Below are positions 19,633-35,488 of a DNA stretch of 64,000 bases, piece by piece. Location of the stretch: assembly GCA_022575985.1 (NCBI GenBank), contig JAKSXM010000149.1, positions 1 to 64,000 of the forward strand, written 5' to 3'. Position 1 is the stretch's first letter. Each line of letters begins with the position of its first letter. A model generated the notes under the pieces. The model saw nothing but the letters and a program-made list of their open reading frames with translations. It was not told the origin of the DNA and made no database searches. Source of the DNA: Anagrus nilaparvatae (Eukaryota; Arthropoda; Insecta; Hymenoptera; Mymaridae). The position numbers and the translations under genes are program-made.

Positions 19633-21087
19633 ATGCTAACGCTACTACTAATTATTCCACTAGTTGGAGCACTACTACTTACCCCTCTTCAAGGAAATAC
19701 AGCAACATCAGAATCTCAAATGAAGAGAGTGGCTCTAGGTACATCACTAATTAATCTACTTGTATCTGTTATTCTATGGGTACAATTTGACTCAAGTACA
19801 AGTGAATATCAATTTACACAGGAGTTTAATCAAGTAAATTTTTGTCATCTACACATTGGAGTAGACGGTATTTCACTTTATTTTGTACTTCTAACAACAT
19901 TTATTACACCTATTTGTATTCTATGTAACTGGGAAAATATTCAAAATTATCTGAAATATTTTCTAATGTCTTTCCTAGTACTAGAGACACTACTAATTGC
20001 TGTTTTTGTTGTTCTAGATTTTCTTCTATTTTATGTGTTCTTCGAAAGTGTACTTATTCCACTATTTCTAATTGTAGGAATTTGGGGTGGTAGTGCAACA
20101 AGAGTTCGTGCTGCCTTCCTTCTATTTCTTTACACACTGTTTGGTTCTCTATTTATGCTACTAGCATTCCTAGTAATTTACTATAATACAGGATCAACAG
20201 ATTTTGAGGTAGTTTCTCTATCTGAAATTTCTCTAGATTCACAGAAACTACTATGGCTTGCTGTTTTTGTAAGTATGGCTATTAAAACACCACTTGTTCC
20301 ATTTAATACTTGGCTAACTTATGCTCATTCAGAAGCTCCTGTTGCAGGTAGTGTTGTACTAGCTGGTGTAATTCTTAAACTAGCTCTTTATGGTTACCTA
20401 CGAATTATGCTACAGTTCCTACCTGATGCTAGTTACTACTTCTCTCCTCTTGTACAAACATTTGCTGTTGTTTCTATTATTTATGCTAGTCTTGTTACAC
20501 TACGTCAAACAGATTTCAAAAAACTAGTTGCATATTCTAGTGTTGCACATATGGGTGTTGTTGTACTAGGTGTATTTAGTAATACAGTACAAGGTATTGA
20601 AGGTGCTATTGTACTAGGTATTGCTCATGGTCTAGTTAGTCCAGCACTATTCTTCCTAGTTGGTGGTGTACTGTATGATCGATACCATACACGAACTATC
20701 CGATACTATAGAGGTATGACAACATATATGCCACTTTTTTCTCTATTCTTCTTCCTATTCACTATTAGTAATGCTGCTGTTCCTCTAACTGGTAATTGGA
20801 TTGGTGAATTCCTATGTCTAACTGGTATTTTCCAAACTAATCCTATTATTACAATTCTTGGTTCAACAGGAATTGTACTAAGTGCAGCTTACAGTATTTG
20901 GCTATATAATAGAATTTCTTTCGGTAGTTTTAGTAAATATCTTGGTTATACTACAGATCTTAGTCGACGAGAATTTATGATTCTTCTACCTCTACTTATT
21001 CTAACTGTACTGCTAGGTATTTTTCCTAATGTAGTCCTAGATACTCTACATGTTTCTGTATCAACTCTAATTTATTCTACTAACTAA
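19633..21087 (+). CDS. nad4: NADH dehydrogenase subunit 4
   Basis: This 484-residue antiporter-like subunit of complex I (NuoM homologue) is intronless. Signatures include FHLHIGVDGISLYFVLLTTF-like NFCHLHIGVDGISLYF, the helix with FFESVLIPLFLIVGIWG, AIKTPLVPFNTWLTYAHSEAP, the conserved LKLALYGYLR segment, and LVAYSSVAHMG. Length is usual. Start is the ATG at 19633. The second copy differs by V to I at residue 126 (20008 G to A). Confidence 0.97.
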   Translation: MLTLLLIIPLVGALLLTPLQGNTATSESQMKRVALGTSLINLLVSVILWVQFDSSTSEYQFTQEFNQVNFCHLHIGVDGISLYFVLLTTFITPICILCNWENIQNYLKYFLMSFLVLETLLIAVFVVLDFLLFYVFFESVLIPLFLIVGIWGGSATRVRAAFLLFLYTLFGSLFMLLAFLVIYYNTGSTDFEVVSLSEISLDSQKLLWLAVFVSMAIKTPLVPFNTWLTYAHSEAPVAGSVVLAGVILKLALYGYLRIMLQFLPDASYYFSPLVQTFAVVSIIYASLVTLRQTDFKKLVAYSSVAHMGVVVLGVFSNTVQGIEGAIVLGIAHGLVSPALFFLVGGVLYDRYHTRTIRYYRGMTTYMPLFSLFFFLFTISNAAVPLTGNWIGEFLCLTGIFQTNPIITILGSTGIVLSAAYSIWLYNRISFGSFSKYLGYTTDLSRREFMILLPLLILTVLLGIFPNVVLDTLHVSVSTLIYSTN

Positions 21088-21114
21088 ATTATAAAGAATA
21101 AGTTATTCTTTAAT

Positions 21115-21130
21115 TATCTCCCCTTCCTCG
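21115..21130 (+). terminator. C-rich 3'-end motif after nad4
   Basis: TATCTCCCCTTCCTCG begins 27 bases after the nad4 stop. Confidence 0.5.
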
Positions 21131-21225
21131 TAGTCGACTACTTATAAAAGAATGACATTAACCAATGAAATTCTCAACAGTGATATGTATCTTTTTTATA
21201 TATAGGAATTGTATAAAATACAACA

Positions 21226-21298
21226 AGTACTTTAGTGTAAAGGTAGCACAGCAGACTCATGATCTGCTAGACCAGTGTTCGAATCCTGGAATGTACTC
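21226..21298 (+). tRNA. trnM: tRNA-Met (CAU), second copy of the isoacceptor
   Basis: Anticodon loop CTCATGA on GCAGA/TCTGC. Acceptor AGTACTT/ATGTACT has one T-T mismatch. It differs clearly from the CAU tRNA at 9180, so one is probably initiator and the other elongator. Confidence 0.9.
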
Positions 21299-21586
21299 TT
21301 TAAGTAGTAATTCATAGTACAATAATTGATATGCGATCGGTGAGTAATATTTATTATTACTATAAACTAGTAGTTCTATTTTAATACGATAATGTATATA
21401 ATCTGTATAACAAATAAAATAACTTTACATAATTCTCAATACACTGAAAGCTATATTGCTACTATTTAACAATAGTATTCTTTCAAATTCCTTCCTAAGA
21501 ATTTGAAAGATTCCAATAATAGATAATCACTATTTAGGGTTTTGAGTACTATTTAAATAAGAATGATAAGAATATTTATAGGAATA

Positions 21587-21657
21587 GGTCTCTTAGTTTA
21601 AAGGTAAAACAGTAGATCTTCACTTTACTAATAGGAGTTCGATTCTCCTAGAGATCA
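21587..21657 (+). tRNA. trnE: tRNA-Glu (UUC)
   Basis: Acceptor GGTCTCT/AGAGATC. Anticodon loop TCTTCAC on GTAGA/TTTAC. Confidence 0.92.
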
Positions 21658-21797
21658 TAAAGTGATATACTTTTATTTATGGAAACGGTGAAATAGGAAT
21701 ATAGCAGCTATATAATATGGAATATTATAGTGCCTAATTGATAAACCGTGGTAATAAATAGAAAAAACATATGTATGTATAAATACTGTTATAAAAC

Positions 21798-21868
21798 GTC
21801 GACTTAGTTTAATGGTAGAATAGGTAACTTGTAATTACTTGGCACTAGTTCGATTCTAGTAGTCGGCA
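21798..21868 (+). tRNA. trnT: tRNA-Thr (UGU)
   Basis: Acceptor GTCGACT/AGTCGGC. Anticodon loop CTTGTAA on GGTAA/TTACT. It is the only Thr tRNA, so CTN is not read as Thr as it is in Saccharomyces. Confidence 0.92.
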
Positions 21869-22013
21869 TATTCGGTATTTTTCTTTATAAGATAGAGAAA
21901 CTAAAGAGAAAAAGACTTTGCCTTTTTTACGGGCTTTGAAATAAATCTAAAATCGGATAAAGCTCTTCTCTAATTTTACACGAGACCGAAATAGAAAATA
22001 ATAGTATTATAAA

Positions 22014-22084
22014 TAGGATGTCGTCTAAAGGCAAGACATCACTTTTTGGTAGTGAATATAGTTGTTCGATTCAACTCATCCTAG
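22014..22084 (+). tRNA. trnQ: tRNA-Gln (UUG)
   Basis: Acceptor TAGGATG/CATCCTA. Anticodon loop TTTTGGT on TCACT/AGTGA. Confidence 0.9.
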
Positions 22085-22283
22085 GATAATTTGTTATATA
22101 GTAGAAATTATAGAACGATGGGCATTGAAAACTGAAAAGAATTGGTAATAACTACTATTAATTTATGTATAGTACTATTCACTAATAGTGTACTAAATAT
22201 GAATTATCATAAATAAGTTAATATATCTAACAGATATAGATAATAAAATGATTAGTTAATTAGAATTAGGTACATATGATAAA

Positions 22284-22355
22284 TAAGGATAGTAGGAATC
22301 GAACCTACATTTTTGTATTAAAAGTACAACACTCTAACCGTTGAGTTATACCCTC
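22284..22355 (-). tRNA. trnK: tRNA-Lys (UUU)
   Basis: On the minus strand, acceptor GAGGGTA/TATCCTT. Anticodon loop CTTTTAA on TTGTA/TACAA. It is the only minus-strand gene between trnN and trnS-UGA. Confidence 0.92.
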
Positions 22356-22499
22356 TAAAATGTTCTCTTATGAAACTAATAAGTAAATAACAATAGAGAA
22401 CACAAAAAAATAGAATTATAAATAACTAAATATGTATATGTCTAACTAATTTATATTCTAGAAAAAATATAAAGTAAACTCAATTATATAGGGTAATAA

Positions 22500-22588
22500 G
22501 GACAAACCGCTATTGGCGAAGTGTAGGCGATTGCTAATTGTCTGGAAAATTAAACCCTTCCTTAGGAGTTCGAATCTCCTTTTGTCCG
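22500..22588 (+). tRNA. trnS1: tRNA-Ser (GCU)
   Basis: Anticodon loop TTGCTAA on GGCGA/TTGTC, followed by a long variable arm (GGAAAATTAAACCCTTCC). Acceptor GGACAAA/TTTGTCC. It reads AGY, and AGT is heavily used here. Confidence 0.92.
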
Positions 22589-22754
22589 TAGTACTCTATT
22601 AATTGATAAACAAATTGACTTATATAAGTCAAGGCCGCAGATGTTAATCTACCTATATAAAAGAAAGTATTAAACAATAAACAATATATTTTCAATACAA
22701 ATATAAATCAATCATATTTGTAGATGTCTTATAAAAGCTTTAGTATGAGAAAAG

Positions 22755-29196
<6,442 letters not shown>

Positions 29197-29647
29197 TATA
29201 AGCTTATAAAAAAAGAGAAGCTTATTTACCCCCCCCCCCTTTTTTAATCTCTTACAAATTAAGTTAGAATTTCTTTTTGCTTTTTAAAAGAATATTCTAA
29301 ATTAGAATATATTAGAAAATACAATTGTATTTATAGATTATCTATTTATTATTTATATTAACACCATTCATATTATTGACTTTGTATAAAGTGGAATATA
29401 ACCACTTTTAAGAAACTATTTTCTATACTAGTTTACTGTAATATATTGTCGGTAATACACTCTCTATATATATTTATATATATTTCTATATTATAGATAT
29501 ATAGGAATATATTTCTGTCTCATAGTATGTTGAAATAAGATAAGATTTGTTTAACTTTGAGTAAATATCGATAAGAGATGTATTTTTATTGTTAGTTTTC
29601 AAATTAACAGTTAAAAGTTGCGGCCGAGGGCCAAAAGTAAAAAATAA
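29197..29647. other. Spacer between cox1 and atp8
   Basis: Very AT-rich with TATATATTTATATATATTT-type runs at 29465-29510. The cox1 C-tract is at its start, and GCGGCCGAGGGCC (29619) lies close to the atp8 start. No ORF or tRNA. Confidence 0.6.
29226..29246 (+). terminator. C-rich 3'-end motif after cox1
   Basis: TTTA, then about 12 C, then TTTTTTAA begins 30 bases after the cox1 stop. Confidence 0.5.
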
Positions 29648-29794
29648 ATGCCACAACTACTACCATTTTATTTTGTAAATCAAATTTCATTCGCTTTTCT
29701 AGGACTATTTATCATGCTATTTGTATTTAGTCGATATATTCTTCCAGCAATGCTAGAACTATTTGTAACACGAATGTACATTACAAAACTATAA
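29648..29794 (+). CDS. atp8: ATP synthase subunit 8
   Basis: This 48-residue Fo stator protein begins with the hallmark [18 protein letters not shown] single membrane helix follows and the end is basic, [10 protein letters not shown]. Length and sequence are classic for ascomycete ATP8. It is followed after 175 bases by atp6 with no C-rich motif between, so the two probably share an mRNA. Confidence 0.97.
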   Translation: MPQLLPFYFVNQISFAFLGLFIMLFVFSRYILPAMLELFVTRMYITKL

Positions 29795-29969
29795 TAAGAT
29801 ATATTTTATTATAAATAAACCTTCGGCCTCCGGCTACTAATTTAAAAGAAAATGTTGATAAATTATTACCTAAATACATATAATTATGTATAAAAGGATA
29901 CATTTTCTAGATATAGTATTAAATATGAAAATACTATAAAGTAATAATCCATTTAATAATAATAATATT

Positions 29970-30734
29970 ATGACATATCTAATTAATTCACCTCTAGAGC
30001 AATTTGAAGTAACTAGTCTAATTTCTCTAAATCTACCTCTACTAGGTTATGTTAATCTATCACTAACAAATCTAGGACTATACACAATTATTACAGTGTA
30101 TCTATCAGTAGGACTACATTTTGTAGCAAACAATAACAAACAACTAATTCCAAGTCGATGGAGTATCTCACTTGAAAGTAGTTTTGCATCAATTCATGGA
30201 CTTGTTAAATCACAAATTGGTGCAGCAAATGAAATGTATCTACCATTTATCTATTCACTATTCTTCTTTATTCTAATTGCTAACCTAAGTGGTAATGTAC
30301 CATATGGATTTACAGTAGCAACATCTATTATGGTATCACTAGGACTAAGTATGACAATTTTCATTGGTGTAACAATTCTTGGACTACGACTACATAAAGT
30401 ACATTTCTTCTCATTCTTCCTACCTGCAGGAACACCTCTAGGACTAGTACCTCTTCTAGTACCTATTGAGCTAATTTCATACCTAGCACGAGCATTCTCG
30501 CTAGGAGTACGGCTATTTGCTAATACAGTGGCGGGACATACACTACTTAAAATTCTTTCAGGATTCCTAGCTCCTATGTTCACTACAGGTGCTATTACAG
30601 CTATTATTACACTAGTACCTTTCACTATCTTTATTGCACTAATTGGACTAGAAATCGCTGTATCATTTATTCAAGCTTATGTATTCTGTATTCTAACAGC
30701 ATCATATCTTAAAGATGCAATTGACCTACATTAA
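29970..30734 (+). CDS. atp6: ATP synthase subunit a
   Basis: This 254-residue Fo subunit forms the proton half-channels beside the c-ring. The essential arginine is in ISYLARAFSLGVRLFANTVAGH, and the C-terminal IALIGLEIAVSFIQAYVFCIL is characteristic. The N-terminal ten residues (INSPLEQFEV) match the propeptide region processed in yeast. Leucines CTN only. Stop TAA. Confidence 0.98.
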   Translation: MTYLINSPLEQFEVTSLISLNLPLLGYVNLSLTNLGLYTIITVYLSVGLHFVANNNKQLIPSRWSISLESSFASIHGLVKSQIGAANEMYLPFIYSLFFFILIANLSGNVPYGFTVATSIMVSLGLSMTIFIGVTILGLRLHKVHFFSFFLPAGTPLGLVPLLVPIELISYLARAFSLGVRLFANTVAGHTLLKILSGFLAPMFTTGAITAIITLVPFTIFIALIGLEIAVSFIQAYVFCILTASYLKDAIDLH

Positions 30735-30756
30735 AATAAAAAGGGTTATAATTCTA

Positions 30757-30774
30757 TTTATCTCCCCTTTTTTA
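30757..30774 (+). terminator. C-rich 3'-end motif after atp6
   Basis: TTTATCTCCCCTTTTTTA begins about 22 bases past the atp6 stop and ends the atp8-atp6 unit. Confidence 0.52.
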
Positions 30775-31008
30775 TAAATTAATGTATGATCCTTTATATT
30801 GTATATATAATAAGAAGAGGATATATATTTTTTTTTTCATAAACTATATAATTAGTAATTATGAAAAAACGTAGAAAAAGGAAATAATATCTTAATTATA
30901 TAGAATAATATAGTTACTATATTAACATCATTATTAGTATAATATATGGATATAAACACTATTATTACGGATAAAGTCGTAAAAAGTATTTTATAGGATA
31001 TAGAATAA

Positions 31009-31080
31009 AAGAGTTTAGTTTAACGGTTAGAACATCGATCTTACACATCGAAGACAGAGGTTCGATTCCTCTAATTCTTA
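31009..31080 (+). tRNA. trnV: tRNA-Val (UAC)
   Basis: Acceptor AAGAGTT/AATTCTT. Anticodon loop CTTACAC on a perfect TCGAT/ATCGA stem. Confidence 0.93.
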
Positions 31081-31585
31081 CTAATTACTCAGTATTAGCA
31101 TACGGTAAGGGTATATATACCATGATTAAGTTAATTATTGAATAATAATTACGTGGTCCGCTAGAAGCAAAAAGCTAGTAATGAACTTTTAATGTGAAGC
31201 TTTAATTTATTAAAACACAAGGCCCAGAAGGCTGAGTACTTATGATACACAAGGATCTTATAAAATCATTATACTCCTCTGGCTTTATTTATTATTTACA
31301 AGCACAAAAATAGATATAAAATGTTAAGTAAAAGAGGCAGTATAATCATATTGTAAGAAATAATAAAGCTTTTATACATTATTAACAGAGCCCCGTTTCG
31401 TCAGGCCTGTTAATAGGATAATAATAGAGACTAAATTGTACATTTACAGTTTATCTTATATTCCATTTTATAACTATAAACATCGAACAATTAGTTTCTA
31501 ATTGTTTACAACAAAGCTGGAAACAGCATTAATAAAAGTGAAGAATATAAAGTGTATAAAGCTATTTATAAATATTAAAATAAAA
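31081..31585. other. Spacer between trnV and cox2, possible structured RNA
   Basis: No ORF can be supported. Several GC-richer islands stand out: GTGGTCCGCTAGAAGC (31153), ACAAGGCCCAGAAGGCTGAG (31218), CCTCTGGCTTTATT (31277) and CAGAGCCCCGTTTCGTCAGGC (31385). Short hairpins include GGTATATATACC (31109). An open frame runs upstream of the cox2 ATG from 31502, but it uses TTA and is likely leader. Confidence 0.45.
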
Positions 31586-32371
31586 ATGTTTAACCAATTT
31601 CCATTTATGATGTGGGCAACAACAATCTACAATGATGCACCACAACCATGGCAGCTAGGGTTCCAAGATGGAGCATCACCAACACAAGAAGGAATTACAG
31701 AGCTACATGATTCTATTTTTTTCTATCTAGTAATTATTTGTTTTGGTGTTCTATGGGTACTATCTTCAGTAATTATTAACTTTAATAGTAACAAATCACA
31801 ACTAGTATATAAATATGCAAATCACGGAACACTTATTGAGCTAATTTGGACAATTACACCAGCTCTAGTTCTGATTGCTATTGCTTTCCCAAGTTTCAAA
31901 CTACTTTACCTTATGGATGAAGTAATCTCACCTTCAATGACAGTTAAAGTTGTAGGTCACCAATGGTACTGGAGTGTTGAATACTCTGATTTTATTAATG
32001 AAGACGGTGAAAGTATTGAATTTGATTCATATATGGTTCCTGAAAGTGATCTAGAAGAAGGTCAACTTCGACTACTAGAAGTTGATAACCGAATTGTAGT
32101 TCCAATTGATACTCACATTCGATTTATTGTTACAGGAGCTGATGTTATTCATGACTTTGCTGTTCCTTCTCTAGGACTAAAAGTTGATGCCATCCCAGGA
32201 CGTCTAAATCAATCATCAGTACTAGTAGAGCGAGAGGGAGTATTCTACGGACAATGTAGTGAAATTTGTGGAGTATATCACGGATTTATGCCAGTTGCAA
32301 TTGAAGCTGTTTCACCTGAGAAATACCTAGCTTGGATTGATAGTCAAGCACTCCCCCGTTTTAGAAATTAA
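31586..32371 (+). CDS. cox2: Cytochrome c oxidase subunit 2
   Basis: This 261-residue protein carries the CuA centre of complex IV. Two N-terminal membrane helices are followed by GHQWYWSVEYSDF, with the aromatic cytochrome c docking region. The CuA ligands lie in DVIHDFAVPSLG and FYGQCSEICGVYHGFMPV. The ATG at 31586 is chosen over an upstream open frame because MFNQFPFMMW fits the family, and the upstream part contains TTA. The last residues, ALPRFRN, extend past the usual end and are encoded by a C-rich motif. No intron. Confidence 0.96.
   Translation: MFNQFPFMMWATTIYNDAPQPWQLGFQDGASPTQEGITELHDSIFFYLVIICFGVLWVLSSVIINFNSNKSQLVYKYANHGTLIELIWTITPALVLIAIAFPSFKLLYLMDEVISPSMTVKVVGHQWYWSVEYSDFINEDGESIEFDSYMVPESDLEEGQLRLLEVDNRIVVPIDTHIRFIVTGADVIHDFAVPSLGLKVDAIPGRLNQSSVLVEREGVFYGQCSEICGVYHGFMPVAIEAVSPEKYLAWIDSQALPRFRN
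32350..32364 (+). terminator. C-rich 3'-end motif overlapping the cox2 end
   Basis: ACTCCCCCGTTTTAG lies inside the last codons of cox2 (stop 32369-32371), similar to the nad3 arrangement. Confidence 0.45.
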
Positions 32372-32609
32372 GTAACTTCAAAAAAGAAGTGCTCCGCTTA
32401 AGGGAACAATAAAGAGTTCTTAGTTTATTTTAACTGTTTTCAGTTAATCACTAATTATTAATATAGAATAGTAGACTATTCAATATGAGTAAATAGATAA
32501 GATTTATACAGTATAGTCTTCTAATCTTTATAAAATTGGATGTAGAATGATTCTCAACATATCCTTTTTTAAAAATAAATTACATTATAGGAAATGGCTT
32601 TTATAGTAA

Positions 32610-32681
32610 GTAACTATAGCATAATGGTAATGCACTGTACTTCTAATACAGATTATGAAAGTTCGAATCTTTCTAGTTATT
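32610..32681 (+). tRNA. trnR2: tRNA-Arg (UCU)
   Basis: Acceptor GTAACTA/TAGTTAT. Anticodon loop CTTCTAA on CTGTA/TACAG. It reads AGR. Confidence 0.92.
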
Positions 32682-33375
32682 CAAACTTTTCAATCTCGTT
32701 AGTAAATTTAATAGGCAGTATCAAATTTATCTGTAATTGTTGTAATATAGAGATATACGATATTTTACATTATAATTTAATGTTATTTTATCATTAGAAT
32801 ATACTAATTAAAATAGTTACTATTATTGACATATAATTCTATTTACAATGTAAAAATAGTATAGTAACTATTTTAAAGGTTAAAATAAAGGAAAGTCTTT
32901 GTTCTACTAAATTATATCTAATATATAGGAGATCATTAATAAATAAGCCTGTCTATTTATTAATTATTACAGAAATTTTTCAGTTTGACTGAAATTGAAT
33001 TCTATAATAATAACCTTCTATATATTAAGTTTAGTATTAATTTTTACGTACTAATTTTTGTTATAATGCAAGTACTATTTTTGTGTTAGAATAAATATAC
33101 ATATATTGTAGTAAGTGTAAATAGATAATATACTTTGATTACGCCTCCGGGGTTACAATAGAATTATCTATTTAATTTATTATCGGCCCCTAAGGGGGAG
33201 GCGATTGATAATCTAATGATAGTATATATATTTTTTTATAAAATAGAAATTCTAATTAATACATATTGAGAGAATAAATGCATAAGTAATGTGCATTTAA
33301 ATTTATTAACTAGATTAAAGAAGGGATAGACTTAATTAGATGTGCGTATTTTTCGCAAAATAATAAAAAATTAAA
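32682..33375. other. Long spacer between trnR2 and nad1
   Basis: AT-rich. A 13-base inverted repeat, AAAATAGTTACTA (about 32811) and TAGTAACTATTTT (about 32861), encloses about 40 bases. A GC cluster pair at 33145-33205 places CGCCTCC opposite GGAGGCG, with GGGG and CCCC tracts between. No gene is seen. Confidence 0.55.
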
Positions 33376-34365
33376 ATGTTTTCTATTCTTTATAATCTAC
33401 TAGAGATTCTAATTTTTCTAGTACCAATTCTACTAAGTGTTGCTTTTATGACAGTAATTGAACGTAAAGTAATGGGATCAATGCAAAGACGGGTTGGACC
33501 TAATATTGTTGGATATTATGCTCTACTACAACCATTTGCAGATGCTCTAAAACTAGTAATTAAAGAACAAGTAATTCCATCACAAGCTACAAAGAGCCTA
33601 TTCTTTCTAGCACCTATGATTACACTTATTTTTAGTCTACTAGGTTGGGGTGTTATTCCACTAGGTCCTGGTCTTGCACTATCAGATTTTTCACTAGGAA
33701 TTCTATACTCACTTGCTCTATCTTCAATTGGGGTTTACGGTATTCTATTTGCTGGTTGGTCAGCTAATTCTAAATATGCTTTTCTAGGTTCACTACGATC
33801 TACAGCACAAATGATTAGTTATGAACTAATTTATAGTGCAGCAGTTCTAGCAGTAATTGTACTATGTGGTACATTTAATATTACAGAAATTATTGAAGCA
33901 CAACAAAGTATCTGGTATATTGTACCTCTTCTTCCTATCTTTATTCTATTCTTTATTTCAGCACTTGCTGAAACAAACCGAACACCGTTCGATCTTCCAG
34001 AAGCTGAGTCAGAACTTGTTGCAGGATTTATGACAGAACATTCAGGAATGATTTTTGTATTCTTCTTCCTAGCAGAATATGGAAGTATCGTTCTTATGTC
34101 TACATTCACTGCTATTCTATTTATGGGTGGTTATAATATGCCTGAAGTATTTACAAATGATACTTTTATTAATCTGCAGAGTATTGCCCTTGCACTTAAA
34201 GCTGTTCTATTTATGTTCCTATTTGTATGGGTACGTGCTACTCTACCTCGTATGAGATATGATGGGCTAATGGTATTCTGTTGGACAGGACTACTTCCTT
34301 GGGCTATTGCCCTACTAATCCTAGTTCCAAGTCTACTAGTAGCTTTTGATTTCTCTCCATATTAG
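33376..34365 (+). CDS. nad1: NADH dehydrogenase subunit 1
   Basis: This 329-residue complex I subunit (NuoH homologue) lines the quinone-binding channel. Signatures: VIERKVMGSMQRRVGPNIVG, the charged loop FALAETNRTPFDLPEAESELVAGF (here ISALAETNRTPFDLPEAE), YEL at 33822, and WVRATLPRMRYD near the C-terminus. Read codon by codon, it has no TTA, TTG or ATA. Stop TAG. No intron. Confidence 0.98.
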   Translation: MFSILYNLLEILIFLVPILLSVAFMTVIERKVMGSMQRRVGPNIVGYYALLQPFADALKLVIKEQVIPSQATKSLFFLAPMITLIFSLLGWGVIPLGPGLALSDFSLGILYSLALSSIGVYGILFAGWSANSKYAFLGSLRSTAQMISYELIYSAAVLAVIVLCGTFNITEIIEAQQSIWYIVPLLPIFILFFISALAETNRTPFDLPEAESELVAGFMTEHSGMIFVFFFLAEYGSIVLMSTFTAILFMGGYNMPEVFTNDTFINLQSIALALKAVLFMFLFVWVRATLPRMRYDGLMVFCWTGLLPWAIALLILVPSLLVAFDFSPY

Positions 34366-34450
34366 TTTATATGCAGATAACAAAGAGGTAAAAAATGACA
34401 TTGTGTTAAATAAAATAATGTAATAGGTATGTTTAACAATGTTATTATGA

Positions 34451-34484
34451 GATTTTATCGTATTGCTAGCAATACGATAAAATC
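34451..34484 (+). terminator. Perfect hairpin before the nad1 C-rich motif
   Basis: The arm GATTTTATCGTATTGC, the loop TA and the exact complement give a 16-bp stem, followed at once by CTCTTCCCCCTTTTTT. The whole element looks like a 3'-end or stability structure. Confidence 0.6.
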
Positions 34485-34500
34485 CTCTTCCCCCTTTTTT
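34485..34500 (+). terminator. C-rich 3'-end motif after nad1
   Basis: CTCTTCCCCCTTTTTT lies 120 bases after the nad1 stop, the most distant case, and directly follows the hairpin. Confidence 0.5.
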
Positions 34501-34522
34501 CTATTTCTACAATTTTTCCTTT

Positions 34523-34538
34523 AAGCGGAGCGGAGCAC
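34523..34538. repeat. GC cluster AAGCGGAGCGGAGCAC
   Basis: Same family as 11450-11465; one base differs. Confidence 0.6.
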
Positions 34539-34794
34539 ATAAAAAATTGAAAAGTACAATTCTTCTTAGGTACCATTTATTAGGTTATTTCCGTTATAAT
34601 CTATAAAGGTATAGATTATACTATTTTTAAAAGTAAGACTATATAAAGTAATTAAAAACTAAAGTACACATTTATTGTAATTCGTAGTGAATAGTGTATT
34701 ACTACATACAAATAGGTAAAACGTGGATATAATATTATAAAAAGCAATAGTCATATATAGTAGATAGATATATTTTTATAGAAAAATTCTAAAT

Positions 34795-34867
34795 GGGGAT
34801 ATATTACAATTGGTAGTATACTTTGTTTGCAACGAAGCTGGTGCAGGTTCGAGTCCTGTTATCTCCA
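34795..34867 (+). tRNA. trnA: tRNA-Ala (UGC)
   Basis: Acceptor GGGGATA/TATCTCC. Anticodon loop TTTGCAA on CTTTG/CGAAG. Because this is the only Ala tRNA, there is no sign of CTN read as Ala, as occurs in Eremothecium. Confidence 0.92.
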
Positions 34868-34915
34868 TATTATTTCAATATCTATAGCTAATATAGTTTG
34901 TATGTTGAATAAAAT

Positions 34916-34987
34916 GCCTCAATAGCTTAGATGGTAGAGCGTAGAACTGAAGCTTCTAACGGATTGGTTCGATTCCAGTTTGAGGCA
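34916..34987 (+). tRNA. trnF: tRNA-Phe (GAA)
   Basis: Acceptor GCCTCAA/TTGAGGC fully paired. Anticodon loop CTGAAGC on TAGAA/TTCTA. Confidence 0.93.
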
Positions 34988-35273
34988 AATTGATTTATTT
35001 TTTCACTAAACATAGTGAAAATAAATTGGAATTCAATTTATTTTTTTTGTAGGCGTTAAACTATTGAATTATTCAAAATAATAGTATTTTGTAGTAGGAA
35101 TAAAACATGATAACTATTTTATATCATCTCTATATTTGCTATATTAGAGCATTTTCTATAAAATAAGTTTGTCAGTTCTCAATTTGGATATTAACGTTAT
35201 AAGAAACATAGAACCAGCATTAATACCTTTTACCTATTTATAGGTAAATATAACATAAAAAATAGAAAAACAA

Positions 35274-35357
35274 TGCAGATATACTCTTTTGGTAGGAGTG
35301 GTGCTCTGTAAAAGCATTGGTTTTTAACCGTAGTGAGTTCGAATCTCACATCTGTAA
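35274..35357 (+). tRNA. trnY: tRNA-Tyr (GUA)
   Basis: Anticodon loop CTGTAAA on a TGCT/AGCA stem. Long variable arm (TTGGTTTTTAACC), as expected for class II tyrosine tRNA. Acceptor TGCAGAT/ATCTGTA. Exact first base is uncertain by one. Confidence 0.88.
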
Positions 35358-35488
35358 TCTTTATACTATATATCTTCTATATATTATAGAAGACTATTTA
35401 AAATAGAATAACTATTCTATTTTACAGTACCATGTGTAATTAACTATTGTAGATAGGATCAATATTCCTATCTACAATAAAATAGGTA

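Larger units (their letters stand above)
34366..34794. other. Spacer between nad1 and trnA with hairpin and GC cluster
   Basis: It contains a 16-bp-arm perfect hairpin (34451-34484), the C-rich motif directly after it, and the GC cluster at 34523-34538. The rest is AT-rich with no gene. Confidence 0.65.

Noticed and set aside
22618..22632. GACTTATATAAGTC palindrome before cox1 as a yeast-type promoter
   Set aside because: It does not match the ATATAAGTA nonanucleotide properly and does not recur before other units; I found no convincing promoter motif by eye.
31502..31585. N-terminal extension of cox2 by 28 codons
   Set aside because: It contains TTA and has no counterpart in COX2; the ATG at 31586 fits the family.
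32594..32797. 67-codon ORF between cox2 and nad1
   Set aside because: It runs through trnR2 and uses TTA, so it is not a gene.
32880..32985. GGAAAGTC at 32886 followed by ACAGAAAT at 32970, suggesting RNase P RNA
   Set aside because: The flanking bases do not pair to form helix P4, and the GGCTT part of the second block is missing.
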